Positions 23,664 through 31,990 of a DNA stretch of 36,433 nt are shown piece after piece (within the stretch, counting starts at the first letter, position 1; every line of letters begins with the position of its first letter). Under the pieces are notes generated by a model. It saw only the letters and a program-made list of their open reading frames with translations, ran no database searches and was not told the origin of the DNA. The position numbers were made by a program, and so were the translations under genes. Source of the stretch: JBGPIK01 sp041484845 (GTDB taxonomy: Bacteria; Desulfobacterota; Binatia; UBA9968); assembly GCA_041484845.1 (NCBI GenBank), contig JBGPIK010000016.1, positions 1 to 36,433 of the forward strand. The letters run 5' to 3'.

Positions 23664-24470
23664 CTACTCCTTGATGAAGTCGCGAATAATCTTGTGCGCT
23701 CGATCCGGATTTCCGAAGAAATAGCTGTGCCGCTCGTTCGGCAACACCACCAGCTTTGAATTCGGAATTCCTTGCGCCAAAATATCCGACGACATCTTGT
23801 GATTGATCTCGCTGGTCATGTTCCGGTCATCCTCACCCACCAAGATCAACGTCGGCTGGCGGATCTCTTTCAAGCGGCCGCTGGTATCGTGGCTCTGACG
23901 CGCGAGAATATGGCGCAAGTGGAACTCCACCGGGCAGAGATTCTGCATTCTCACCTTGAGGTAGCGCTCGATTCGCTCAGGATATTGCTTCGCGAACTCG
24001 TCGGTAAAGCCGACCAGGATTGAATGATCCCGTTCGTACTTCTCATAGCCCCATTCGATCATCTCTTTGCATATCTTAAGCGGCAGCCCCTTGGTTTGCG
24101 GAAAATGAGCGCCGGTAGAGGCCAGGACGAGCTTCCTTACTTTCTTGGGATGATCGAGCGCAAGCAGTTGGGCCACCCTGCCACCCATCGAGTGGCCGAC
24201 GACAATGGCGTCCTCGGCCCCCAGATGATCCATCAACGCAGCCACATCGTCGCAAAACATTTTCGTCGTGTAATCGATCGACGGTTTTCCCGATTGCCCG
24301 GTACCGCGGTAGTCGTGAATGATCACGCGATGATCCTGCGAAAACTCCGGCACCTGATAAATCTTCCATACCTCTCCGTCGCACGCCGTTTCGCTCAAAA
24401 AAACGATCGGCTGGCCTTCGCCGTGAACTTCGTAATAAATCTCAACGTCCTTTAGCTGCAAAGTCGGCAT
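23664..24470 (-). CDS. Alpha/beta-fold hydrolase
   Basis: The protein has 268 aa from the ATG at 24470, with GGAG upstream; a longer reading to 24515 lacks this support. LKDVEIYYEVHGEGQPIVFL is the typical first strands. IIHDYRGTGQSGKP leads to the elbow VVGHSMGGRVAQLLALDHP with a serine nucleophile. LILVGEDDRNM carries the acid and PNERHSYFFGNPDRA the histidine. The look is that of 3-oxoadipate enol-lactonase or meta-cleavage hydrolase relatives, but the substrate cannot be named. It may share a transcript with the two upstream minus-strand genes. Confidence 0.85.
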   Translation of the reverse strand: MPTLQLKDVEIYYEVHGEGQPIVFLSETACDGEVWKIYQVPEFSQDHRVIIHDYRGTGQSGKPSIDYTTKMFCDDVAALMDHLGAEDAIVVGHSMGGRVAQLLALDHPKKVRKLVLASTGAHFPQTKGLPLKICKEMIEWGYEKYERDHSILVGFTDEFAKQYPERIERYLKVRMQNLCPVEFHLRHILARQSHDTSGRLKEIRQPTLILVGEDDRNMTSEINHKMSSDILAQGIPNSKLVVLPNERHSYFFGNPDRAHKIIRDFIKE

Positions 24471-24562
24471 TCGATTTTTCTCCGTCGCTTCGAACCCAGC
24501 GCAGTGCGAGGGCAACTCCGTGTCGGCGCTCTTGAGCTGTGTGATTTGTCTTTCTTGGTGCG

Positions 24563-24817
24563 CTATTGAATCTGTACCGATTTCTTAAGTTCCTCAGGGA
24601 CGTCGGCGACGAGCACGCTCTGCGAATTGACGATGTAGACGGGCTCACCGGTGGGGGTAAATTCTTCGGTCCGTATTATGTTGGTAACTACTGTTTTCAT
24701 TCTGATGGTTGACCCGTCGGAAAGCTTGTATGTGTTATATTCTTCCCGTACGGTTTCAAAGTCCACCAGCGTTCCTGCGACGGTCTTATCGCCAATTTTC
24801 AGCTCGACGGTTTTCAT
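24563..24817 (-). CDS. Small conserved-looking protein of unknown function (84 aa)
   Basis: The sequence MKTVELKIGDKTVAGTLVDF continues as alternating beta-strand-like segments (EEYNTYKLSDGSTIRMKTVV, FTPTGEPVYIVNSQSVLVAD) and ends ELKKSVQIQ. There is no signal peptide, no cysteine and no known motif. A very good ribosome-binding site (AGGAGGAAAGTCT) precedes the ATG, and codon usage resembles its neighbours, so it is likely real. The predicted all-beta character suggests a small barrel. It lies between a DUF255 protein and a hydrolase, all on the minus strand with short gaps. Confidence 0.7.
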   Translation of the reverse strand: MKTVELKIGDKTVAGTLVDFETVREEYNTYKLSDGSTIRMKTVVTNIIRTEEFTPTGEPVYIVNSQSVLVADVPEELKKSVQIQ

Positions 24818-24855
24818 AGACTTTCCTCCTGTTAAAAGGTGACTCGCGGTCAGTA

Positions 24856-26391
24856 TTAGCGACTCAGATATTCCCCGAGCGCTTGGCCGAAAGCCGCCGC
24901 GTGAATGCCGTCATTACTGAAATCTTCCGTGAACCCGCATAACGCCCAAAGGGCCGCCTCGCGGTATCCTAGCTCGCCGGTCGTTTCGCCCAGGGCAAGA
25001 AGAAACGAAGCGGCGGGACCGTTTTGCTCGATCAAACTCAGAGGCAATTTCAGATAGGCGGGACCTTGGGTTGAGATATCGTAGTAACCACCGGATGGGT
25101 TTTTCAGCCGTGCCAAGATGAACTCGGCCAACTCTTGGGTCCGCTCCAGATATATTGCATCTCCCGTCACTGCGTGAGCCTGCAAAAGCGCTGTTCCCAT
25201 AAAGACCTGATCGTTGAGTAAACCGTGGACATGCGGCGTACGGTCAAAGTAATGGTACATTCCCCCGCCGGCGTCGCGACAATGATCCCACAGAAATTCG
25301 AGCGCCCTGAGCGCTCGTTCTTTGCAATTGACGTGCCCCAAAATGACCGAGGCGTCAAGATACGCGCCAATCGTTTGTGCGTTAGCGTCGGTGTAAACGC
25401 ACGGGTCCACAAGTGTGAAAAATTCTTCGCCGGCAAATTGTTCACCCGTGGTGGTACGGAGAAAGTCTTCGCAACCATAAAAAGTTCCATTCTCCGGGTT
25501 AAAAAGCGTGCGGTTCGAGTAGGCCATGATGTCCTCGGCCATTTCCGCATAGACGGGTTGCTGAGTGATGCGAAATGTCCGTAGACAATTGCCCAGTAGG
25601 CCGGCCTGTTCCGCCAATAACTTTTCGCGATGAGGCCGGCCCCAGTCCGCGCCGGTAGTCGTGCGGAAGTAAGCGCCCGCGACGTGATCATGGATGGCGC
25701 CCTCGCGCATGCGGCCGAGGGTCAGACAAACGTGGTCGAGATACCTGGAGTCCTTCGTTGCCTCGAAACGGGAAAGCAAAAAGTCATTCGCTTCGGCGTG
25801 AATAAATTTCTGGCCGTAGCCATAACCGCCATTCACACCGTCTGCAAGTTCCATGATTATTGCGGTGACTTCTGTTAGGATTGATTTTTTAGGCTGCGCG
25901 TGACTTGGCGCTTGGGTTGCCGCGGCGACGTTTTCACTCAAAGGCTTGTCCTTTGCGTCCGCGCTCTTGTTTTGCTGGTAACCCATATAGACGCGAAGCA
26001 GCAGCTCCTCAAGTTGATCGCCAGGCAAATAATTCGCAAAGACGATCGGCTCACCGCGCGGTGTCATAAAGACGATGGTCGGCCAGCCGTTTTGATTGTA
26101 TCGGCAATCGATATCCGGTCGCTGCGCATTTTCCGCCCGAATCGAAACAAAATAGGCCTTGAGCAACGCGATGTTTTCGGTCTCCGAAAACGCCTCCTCG
26201 TCCATGCGCTGGCAATAGCGACACCAAAACGCCGAAAGAAATAGCATTACCGGTTTGTCATGCTCGCGCGCCTCACGAAAAGCGTTTTCGCCCCACTCTC
26301 GCCAAGGAATGAGGTTTGCCCGATTCGAATTGGGTGAGAAGCGAATCATAAGCTGAGAGTATTGGCGGTAGTCCCCACCGCCTTTTATCAT
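24856..26391 (-). CDS. DUF255 (thioredoxin-fold) / glycosidase-like domain protein, YyaL/SSP411-related
   Basis: The protein has 511 aa. The N-terminal DUF255 thioredoxin-like domain is IPWREWGENAFREAREHDKP-VMLFLSAFWCRYC, with C57-x-x-C60, then NGWPTIVFMTPRGEP. The rest is alpha-helical and matches the barrel of YyaL/SSP411 proteins (DHVAGAYFRTTTGADWGRPH-REKLLAEQAGLL, AYLDASVIL, GGGMYHYF). Full-length relatives have ~650-700 residues, so this is a shorter version. The family function is unsettled. An alternative start at M15 (26349) aligns better with relatives; neither start has a clear ribosome-binding site. No signal peptide is seen. Confidence 0.78.
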   Translation of the reverse strand: MIKGGGDYRQYSQLMIRFSPNSNRANLIPWREWGENAFREAREHDKPVMLFLSAFWCRYCQRMDEEAFSETENIALLKAYFVSIRAENAQRPDIDCRYNQNGWPTIVFMTPRGEPIVFANYLPGDQLEELLLRVYMGYQQNKSADAKDKPLSENVAAATQAPSHAQPKKSILTEVTAIIMELADGVNGGYGYGQKFIHAEANDFLLSRFEATKDSRYLDHVCLTLGRMREGAIHDHVAGAYFRTTTGADWGRPHREKLLAEQAGLLGNCLRTFRITQQPVYAEMAEDIMAYSNRTLFNPENGTFYGCEDFLRTTTGEQFAGEEFFTLVDPCVYTDANAQTIGAYLDASVILGHVNCKERALRALEFLWDHCRDAGGGMYHYFDRTPHVHGLLNDQVFMGTALLQAHAVTGDAIYLERTQELAEFILARLKNPSGGYYDISTQGPAYLKLPLSLIEQNGPAASFLLALGETTGELGYREAALWALCGFTEDFSNDGIHAAAFGQALGEYLSR

Positions 26392-26457
26392 TATTCAGGG
26401 TGTAGAAGAAGCGCGCACAGATCTAACGATTCGCCGCAAATATCCCTGAGGAAGCTA

Positions 26458-26504
26458 CGCCCAATTAAAAAACACCACCGGAAAAGGGGTGTCTGAATTG
26501 GGCG
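26458..26504 (+). terminator. Hairpin followed by T-run, orphan
   Basis: CGCCCAATT (26458-26466) pairs with AATTGGGCG (26496-26504), and an inner ACACC/GGTGT (26472-26476 / 26488-26492) adds a second stem. TTTT follows at 26506-26509 on the plus strand. It has the form of a plus-strand intrinsic terminator, yet no plus-strand gene ends here. It may protect the adjacent minus-strand region from read-through or be a leader structure of the DUF255 gene. Confidence 0.45.
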
Positions 26505-26621
26505 GTTTTCTAAGGTTTGGTTACTGTAAATTCGATTACCCTAAAGTGAGTGAAGCCCTTGGCATCTGGCCATAATCTTGCCCGGGGGGCGAAAAATCGC
26601 CCTATCGTTGGCGCCCAGGCG

Positions 26622-27014
26622 TCAGGAGACATACCAGAGATCTTCGATGAACTTTTTCACGTTGATGCGCGAAGCTCGACTGACTCTCCTAATAATATCT
26701 TCAGCCGTTTCCTCATTGATGTCGTGGTTCCATTCGGAAAAGTTCGAATTTGGAAACTCACTTAAAAATGTTTGCTGGACACACTGCTCGGCATATTCGA
26801 GTCTGGCTATCATATCCGATTTAACAAGACAGGTGGCTATCAGGGTACTTCTTTTCATTGAATCTTCTGCTACTCCGCCCAGGATATGGTTGTCAAGCTC
26901 CACGGGTTGTATCCCCACCGGATTGCAGAATTGTTTAGTACAGTAAAAACGCATGACCTCAACGCGAGTAAGCATTAATCGTAAAACCATTATTAACCTA
27001 TCGATAGTGAACAT
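26622..27014 (-). CDS. Hypothetical protein (up to 130 aa)
   Basis: I do not recognise a family. The sequence has a helical C-terminal half (INEETAEDIIRRVSRASRIN-VKKFIEDLWYVS) and a cysteine-containing middle (RFYCTKQFCNPVGIQPVELD, STLIATCLVKSDMIARLEYA). The start is uncertain: ATGs at 27014, 26975 and about 26954 are possible and none has a clear ribosome-binding site. It is AT-richer than its neighbours, which may mean acquired DNA. It could be chance. Confidence 0.4.
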   Translation of the reverse strand: MFTIDRLIMVLRLMLTRVEVMRFYCTKQFCNPVGIQPVELDNHILGGVAEDSMKRSTLIATCLVKSDMIARLEYAEQCVQQTFLSEFPNSNFSEWNHDINEETAEDIIRRVSRASRINVKKFIEDLWYVS

Positions 27015-27215
27015 TGACAGAATGAAAATAAACCCAACTCAGCCTCGCGCCGATATAAATTAACTGCCGCCGCCGTCTAGAGTATAACGGCAAGAACGGT
27101 GCGTTTTTAGCTTAGCGCAGAAGAATCAAATCCACTGCCGCCCGATCTGATCTTAGGGCATCTTGCCAAGTGGTGACGCCGGCAATAGAATCCTTTGCTA
27201 CAAGGAATCACTATT

Positions 27216-27266
27216 ATGTTTAATCGTCGCCCGTTTCAGGAACTCATTGGGCGGTCGCGAGCGTGA
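27216..27266 (+). CDS. Candidate 16-codon leader ORF overlapping the amidase start
   Basis: ATG at 27216 has AAGGAAT upstream at proper distance and reads MFNRRPFQELIGRSRA. It stops at TGA 27264-27266, which overlaps the GTG (27263-27265) of the amidase as GTGA. Such an arrangement is typical of translational coupling. It is short and could be chance; it may also be a relic of a longer gene. Confidence 0.3.
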   Translation: MFNRRPFQELIGRSRA

Positions 27267-28738
27267 CCACAATGACCGGTAGCAACGACACCTCGCCCAC
27301 AACGGGCATACCGAAAAAGTCCGGCGATCTCTGCTTTGTAAGCGGGCGCTCGCTCGCGAACCTGATTCGCGCGCGGAAGGTTTCAGCACGCGAGGTGATG
27401 GCCGCGTTTCTGGAACAAATCAATAGGGTGAACCCGAAGATCAACGCAATCGTCGCCAAACTGGACGACGACAAGTGTCTCGCCTTGGCGGATGATGCCG
27501 ACCGACGCGCGGCGAGCGGCGAAAAGCTCGGCCCATTGCATGGTCTTCCGTTCGCGTTCAAGGATGTGGAGGCTGCCGTCGGTTTTCCGTTCACGCGCGG
27601 CTCGCCGATCTACAAAGACGATATGCCGACCGAGGACGCGGTTCTCGTCGAGCGTTTGCGCAACGCCGGCGTGCTGCCCATCGGCAAAACCAACACGCCT
27701 GAGTTCGGCATGGGCTCGCACACTTACAACAAGGTCTACGGGACGACCGTTAATCCATACGACCTGACCAAGAGCGCGGGCGGATCGAGCGGCGGCGCCG
27801 CCGCGGCGCTAGCGGCCGGGCTTTTGCCATTGGCGGATGGCAGCGACCTCGGCGGTTCGCTGCGCAATCCCGGCAATTTCAACAACGTCGTCGGCTTCCG
27901 CCCGACGGTGGGCTTGGTGCCTACCGCGCCGAATTCCTTTCCGTTTCTCGGCTTCGCAGTCAAGGGGCCGATGGCCCGGTCGGTTAGCGATGCGGCGTTT
28001 CTATTGAGCGTCATCGCCGGACCCGATCCGCGCGACCCTGCTTGCTATCCGATCGATGCTTCGGTCTTCGCCGCTGGGCCGGACCGCACTTTCAAGGAAG
28101 CCCGCGTTGCTTGGTGCCCCGACCTCGGTGGGCTCCCGCTCGACCGAAGGGTGCGTTCGGTTCTCGAAGCACGGCGCGGGGCTTTCGAAGATCTCGGTTG
28201 TATTGTCGAGGAAGCGCACCCCGATTTGAACGGCGCGGAAGAAATCTTCCTCACGATCCGCGCGTGGCGATCCGCGATTATGCTCGGGCCTCTGTTGGCA
28301 AAGCACCGTGATCAGTTAAAACCCGAGGCAATCTGGGAGATCGAGATCGGCGCCAGGTTGAGCAGCGCCGATGTCGGCAAGGCGATGGTCCGGCACGGTG
28401 AACTTATGGAGCGGATGCGCTGCTTCCAGGAGCAATACGAGTTTACTCTCTGCGCGGTGAATCAAGTGCCGCCGTTCGACGCGAAGCTGGACTGGCCCAA
28501 GGAAATCGAGGGGGTGAAGATGGAGCACTACATCGCCTGGATGAAATCTGCCTACTGGATCAGCGCGACTTTTCGCCCGGCGATTTCGGTACCCGCGGGC
28601 TTCACCGTCGATGGATTGCCCGTCGGCATCCAAATCGTAGGCCGCTATCGCGACGATTTCGGAGTATTGCAGATGGCTCATGCCTTCGAGCAGGCGACCG
28701 GTTTCGGGCGAAGCCGGCCAGCGATCGCTTTGGGCTAA
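27263..28738 (+). CDS. Amidase (amidase-signature family, GatA-like)
   Basis: The protein has 491 aa from the GTG at 27263, with an ATG at 27272 also possible. The Ser-cisSer-Lys triad is visible: K100 in LPFAFKDVEAA, S175 in SAGGSSGGAAAALAAG and S199 in GSDLGGSLRNPGNF. RKVSAREVMAAFLEQINRVN-PKINAIV is the typical N-terminus. It hydrolyses carboxamides to acid and ammonia. It is not part of a gatCAB set, so a catabolic amidase is more likely than tRNA amidation, although asnS is encoded 1.6 kb downstream. No signal peptide is seen. Confidence 0.9.
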   Translation: MTTMTGSNDTSPTTGIPKKSGDLCFVSGRSLANLIRARKVSAREVMAAFLEQINRVNPKINAIVAKLDDDKCLALADDADRRAASGEKLGPLHGLPFAFKDVEAAVGFPFTRGSPIYKDDMPTEDAVLVERLRNAGVLPIGKTNTPEFGMGSHTYNKVYGTTVNPYDLTKSAGGSSGGAAAALAAGLLPLADGSDLGGSLRNPGNFNNVVGFRPTVGLVPTAPNSFPFLGFAVKGPMARSVSDAAFLLSVIAGPDPRDPACYPIDASVFAAGPDRTFKEARVAWCPDLGGLPLDRRVRSVLEARRGAFEDLGCIVEEAHPDLNGAEEIFLTIRAWRSAIMLGPLLAKHRDQLKPEAIWEIEIGARLSSADVGKAMVRHGELMERMRCFQEQYEFTLCAVNQVPPFDAKLDWPKEIEGVKMEHYIAWMKSAYWISATFRPAISVPAGFTVDGLPVGIQIVGRYRDDFGVLQMAHAFEQATGFGRSRPAIALG

Positions 28739-28810
28739 GGAGAATGCTGGCCGATTCGTATCGGATTCCCTCATTCGGATCGTTTCGGCCGCGCCATCGT
28801 TCAAGGTATA

Positions 28811-28833
28811 ATTCTATTGAGCCAAAATAGAAT
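28811..28833. repeat. Small inverted repeat between amidase and oxygenase genes
   Basis: ATTCTATT (28811-28818) and AATAGAAT (28826-28833) are perfect inverted copies with a 7-nt loop. It could be a weak terminator of the amidase transcript or an operator for the downstream gene at 28946. There is no T-tract. Confidence 0.35.
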
Positions 28834-28945
28834 CTGGGATCAACCGGAAACCGATTTTACCGCTGGATAAATGGGATGGTCGTCTCTCTAATATCGTCGT
28901 TGCTACTAAACATGTGCGCTAAGCTCGCAGGAAGGAAGTGCACTC

Positions 28946-29758
28946 ATGACTGAAGAAGTCACTGCTGATATTCCGTACACTGTGGACACGGGTGAGAAGA
29001 TCGTGAATGAGACGTTTGGCCCAAACAATATTCGCCGGCGCAAGACGGGGACACAGGAGCTCAAGCCGATGGCGGTTCGCAATGGCAGGCTGCTCCGAGA
29101 TCGGCTGTCACTGGAGGAGCAGGGTTTTGTTTTGGTCGAGCACAAGACGAAGGTCAGGGACTTCTTCGACGCCGCGGAGTTGCAATCGGTGTATTACCCG
29201 GAGATCGAGCAACTGATCAAAACTGTGTCGGGGGCTTGGCGCGTGTTGATCTTCGATCACACGTTGCGTTCGGGCGATGAAACGGAGCGCGAAGCGAAGC
29301 TCATCCGCGAGCCGGTACTCTCCGCACACAATGACTATACGGAATGGTCCGGACCCAATCGCGTGCGCGAGATTCTTCCCGATGAGGCCGAAGCATTGCT
29401 TGCGCGCCGCTTCGCCATCATTCAGGTATGGCGGGCGATCAACCAGCCGATCCGATCGAATCCCCTCGCGCTCGCCGACGCCAAGAGCGTAGAGATAGAA
29501 GACCTGATCGTGGCGGAGCGCCGCTACCCACACCGAGTGGGGCAAACGTATCGGTTGAAGTACAGCCCGAATCACCGTTGGGTTTATTTTCCTGAGATGC
29601 GGCGGGACGAAGCCGTGGTGTTCAAGGTGTACGATTCCGAAAAAGACGGCCGGGCGCGGTTCACCCCGCACACGTCCTTTCAGGACCCCGCCTCACCCCC
29701 AAACGCGCCGCCGCGGCAAAGCATCGAAATGAGGGCCTTCGCGTTTTTCACGCCCTAA
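28946..29758 (+). CDS. CmcJ/NvfI-family oxygenase-like protein
   Basis: This 270-aa protein resembles the CmcJ/NvfI/AsaB-type family of Fe(II)/2-oxoglutarate-dependent dioxygenase-like enzymes. A facial triad is visible: H128 and D130 in LSAHNDYTEWSGP, and the distal H242 in ARFTPHTSFQDP. R259 (PRQSIEMRAFAFF) would hold 2-oxoglutarate. LIFDHTLRSG, IIQVWRAINQPIRSNPLAL and VYFPEMRRDEAVVFKVYDS are the other family blocks. Members hydroxylate or modify secondary metabolites, but bacterial homologues outside gene clusters are uncharacterised. GGAAGGAAGTG precedes the ATG. The gene follows the amidase and precedes a cupin on the other strand. Confidence 0.8.
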   Translation: MTEEVTADIPYTVDTGEKIVNETFGPNNIRRRKTGTQELKPMAVRNGRLLRDRLSLEEQGFVLVEHKTKVRDFFDAAELQSVYYPEIEQLIKTVSGAWRVLIFDHTLRSGDETEREAKLIREPVLSAHNDYTEWSGPNRVREILPDEAEALLARRFAIIQVWRAINQPIRSNPLALADAKSVEIEDLIVAERRYPHRVGQTYRLKYSPNHRWVYFPEMRRDEAVVFKVYDSEKDGRARFTPHTSFQDPASPPNAPPRQSIEMRAFAFFTP

Positions 29759-29846
29759 CGACGCTGGCAAAGCTGCAGTCGCTTTACGAACGGCAATTCA
29801 TCTCCAAGAGCCGCGAAGCGGGTAGGGACAGCTTTGAAACACGCCC

Positions 29847-30167
29847 CTAAGTCATGTACACCGCCAGCCAGATGGTTTCTGAAGCGGTTTGCCGTACACA
29901 GTGTTTCACGTGCGGCGGGATCGCTAAATAATCGCCTTCTTTCAGTTCCACCAGCTCGCCGTCGGCAAATTCCAACGTCGCGTGTCCGCGCATGAGCATG
30001 ATCCACTCATTGTGCGGCTGGTCGTACCAAAAACCTGCAGGACTGCTATGGGAGCGGGAGACGATCCGCTCAATCCTTACCGCATGGGTTTCAAACAGTG
30101 TCAGAAAGTGTTCGTGTCGTAATTTTTCAGGTAGCGCCGCAAAGATATTTTTTGCTCGGGTGTTCAT
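29847..30167 (-). CDS. Small cupin-domain protein
   Basis: This 106-aa single-domain cupin has QPHNEWIMLMRGHATLEFAD as cupin motif 1 (H, E and G positions) and LKEGDYLAIPPHVKHCVRQT as motif 2 with its histidines. A metal site from these residues is plausible. AGGAGACCCC precedes the ATG. The function may be a dioxygenase, an isomerase or a ligand sensor. It is convergent with the CmcJ-like gene. Confidence 0.85.
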   Translation of the reverse strand: MNTRAKNIFAALPEKLRHEHFLTLFETHAVRIERIVSRSHSSPAGFWYDQPHNEWIMLMRGHATLEFADGELVELKEGDYLAIPPHVKHCVRQTASETIWLAVYMT

Positions 30168-30350
30168 GGGGTCTCCTGGTCACTGCCGTTAACCAACGAT
30201 TCGATTTCATACTTCCTGAAACAATTATCGAGTGTTAAGAGAAAGTACTAAAAACCAGGGCGTTTTTGAATGCGCCGGTGCTCACACCCAAGAGATGACT
30301 TACAACGCTCATCCGTTGACTTCGCTCCTCATTATCCGATACTTGGCGAT

Positions 30351-31742
30351 ATGAATTCACAAATCCTCTCCGTCAAGCAAGCCTATGGCGCGAATGTCGG
30401 CGCCGAAGTCACTCTGCGCGGTTGGGTGCGCTCACGGCGTGATTCCAAAGGCGTCACCTTTATCGAGTTGAACGACGGCTCGCGCTTTAAAAGCATGCAG
30501 CTTGTGGTTGATGCGGGGGTTATTCCGGACGAGATACTCAAACAAGTGACGACCGGTAGCAGCATTGCGGCATCTGGCACATTAGTTGAATCCCCCGCGA
30601 AGGGCCAGGCCGTGGAGCTCAAGGCCGCAGAGATCAAACTTTACGGAACGGCCGATTCCACGACTTACCCGTTGCAGAAAAAAGGCCACTCGTTAGAGTT
30701 TTTGCGCGAGATTTCCCATCTGCGGGTGCGCAGTAACACCTTCGGCGCGGCGTTTCGCGTGCGCAACGCTCTGACCCACGCCATCCATACTTTTTTTCAA
30801 GAACGCGACTTCCTGTACGTTCAGACGCCGATCATCACCACCTCGGATTGCGAAGGCGCGGGCCAGATGTTTGCGGTCACAACGCTGAACTTGGCTCATG
30901 CGCCGCGAACCCCCGACGGCAAAATAGAATGGACGCAGGACTTCTTCGGCCGGCCGGCGTACCTTACGGTCAGCGGCCAGCTCGAAGCGGAAATCTTCGC
31001 TCTTGGTTTTTCGAAAGTCTATACTTTCGGCCCAACCTTTCGCGCGGAAAACAGCAATACGCCGCGCCATCTGGCGGAGTTTTGGATGATCGAGCCGGAG
31101 ATGGCTTTCTACGAGCTCGAAGACGACATGCGTCTGGCGGAAGCATTCCTCAAATACACCATTCGATATGTTCTTGATCACTGTCGTGAAGATTTGGAGT
31201 TTTTCAATCAATTTATAGAAAAATCGGTACTGGCGACACTCGAACAGGTTGCCGAGGCGAATTTCGCCCATATCTCTTACACGGACGCGATCCATGCCGT
31301 GCACGATGCCAATCGAGCTTGGGAATTTCCCGTTCAGTGGGGCAGCGATCTGCAAACTGAGCACGAGCGATTCCTCTCCGAAGAAGTCTTCAAGAAACCG
31401 GTCATCGTCACCGATTATCCGAAGGACATCAAGGCCTTTTACATGCGGCTGAACGACGATAACAAAACCGTACGGGCGATGGACGTGTTGGTGCCGCGCG
31501 TCGGCGAAATTATCGGCGGGAGCCAGCGCGAAGAGCGCTATGATGTCCTGGTTGAGCGCCTGCATGAAACCGGCTTGGATGAGAAACCTTACTGGTGGTA
31601 TCTGGATTTACGCCGCTACGGCTCGGTTCCTCATTCCGGCTTCGGCCTCGGCCTGGAGAGAATGATGATGTATCTCACCGGCCTAAAAAACATCCGTGAT
31701 GTCATTCCCTTTCCGCGCACTCCGGGCAACGCGGATTTTTAG
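30351..31742 (+). CDS. asnS: Asparaginyl-tRNA synthetase
   Basis: The protein has 463 aa from the ATG at 30351 (MNSQILSVKQAYGANVGAEV). An upstream in-frame extension has no family counterpart. The OB-fold anticodon domain occupies about the first 110 residues (VTLRGWVRSRRDSKGVTFIE). Class II motif 2 is FRAENSNTPRHLAEFWMIEP, and motif 3 is GFGLGLERMMMYLTGL followed by NIRDVIPFPRTPGNADF. It charges tRNA-Asn with asparagine in the cytoplasm. A dedicated AsnRS implies that the host need not make Asn-tRNA by the transamidation route. No tRNA gene is near. Confidence 0.97.
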   Translation: MNSQILSVKQAYGANVGAEVTLRGWVRSRRDSKGVTFIELNDGSRFKSMQLVVDAGVIPDEILKQVTTGSSIAASGTLVESPAKGQAVELKAAEIKLYGTADSTTYPLQKKGHSLEFLREISHLRVRSNTFGAAFRVRNALTHAIHTFFQERDFLYVQTPIITTSDCEGAGQMFAVTTLNLAHAPRTPDGKIEWTQDFFGRPAYLTVSGQLEAEIFALGFSKVYTFGPTFRAENSNTPRHLAEFWMIEPEMAFYELEDDMRLAEAFLKYTIRYVLDHCREDLEFFNQFIEKSVLATLEQVAEANFAHISYTDAIHAVHDANRAWEFPVQWGSDLQTEHERFLSEEVFKKPVIVTDYPKDIKAFYMRLNDDNKTVRAMDVLVPRVGEIIGGSQREERYDVLVERLHETGLDEKPYWWYLDLRRYGSVPHSGFGLGLERMMMYLTGLKNIRDVIPFPRTPGNADF

Positions 31743-31990
31743 CTTCACGCTCGGCTGATGCCGAATCTCACTCTAGACGGAGACCCGTAACGATCCGCTC
31801 GGCCTCGGACCAAAGTCCATTAACATTCACGGGGTCACAGGATGTTTACTTAAAAATCGTCCTTAGTTATGCGGTGCTTGCTCGACTAAGAGTCCAACTC
31901 CGCGGTATTCGGCGGTGATCCGATTCGCACTCACGATCGCCTCGTCGAGAGCCAGCCGATCCGGGGGTAGATTAACGCCGCGCCGGTCCC

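Noticed and set aside
30693..31565. Open frame of 290 codons opposite asnS
   Set aside because: asnS on the plus strand is unmistakable, and the antisense product has no family look.
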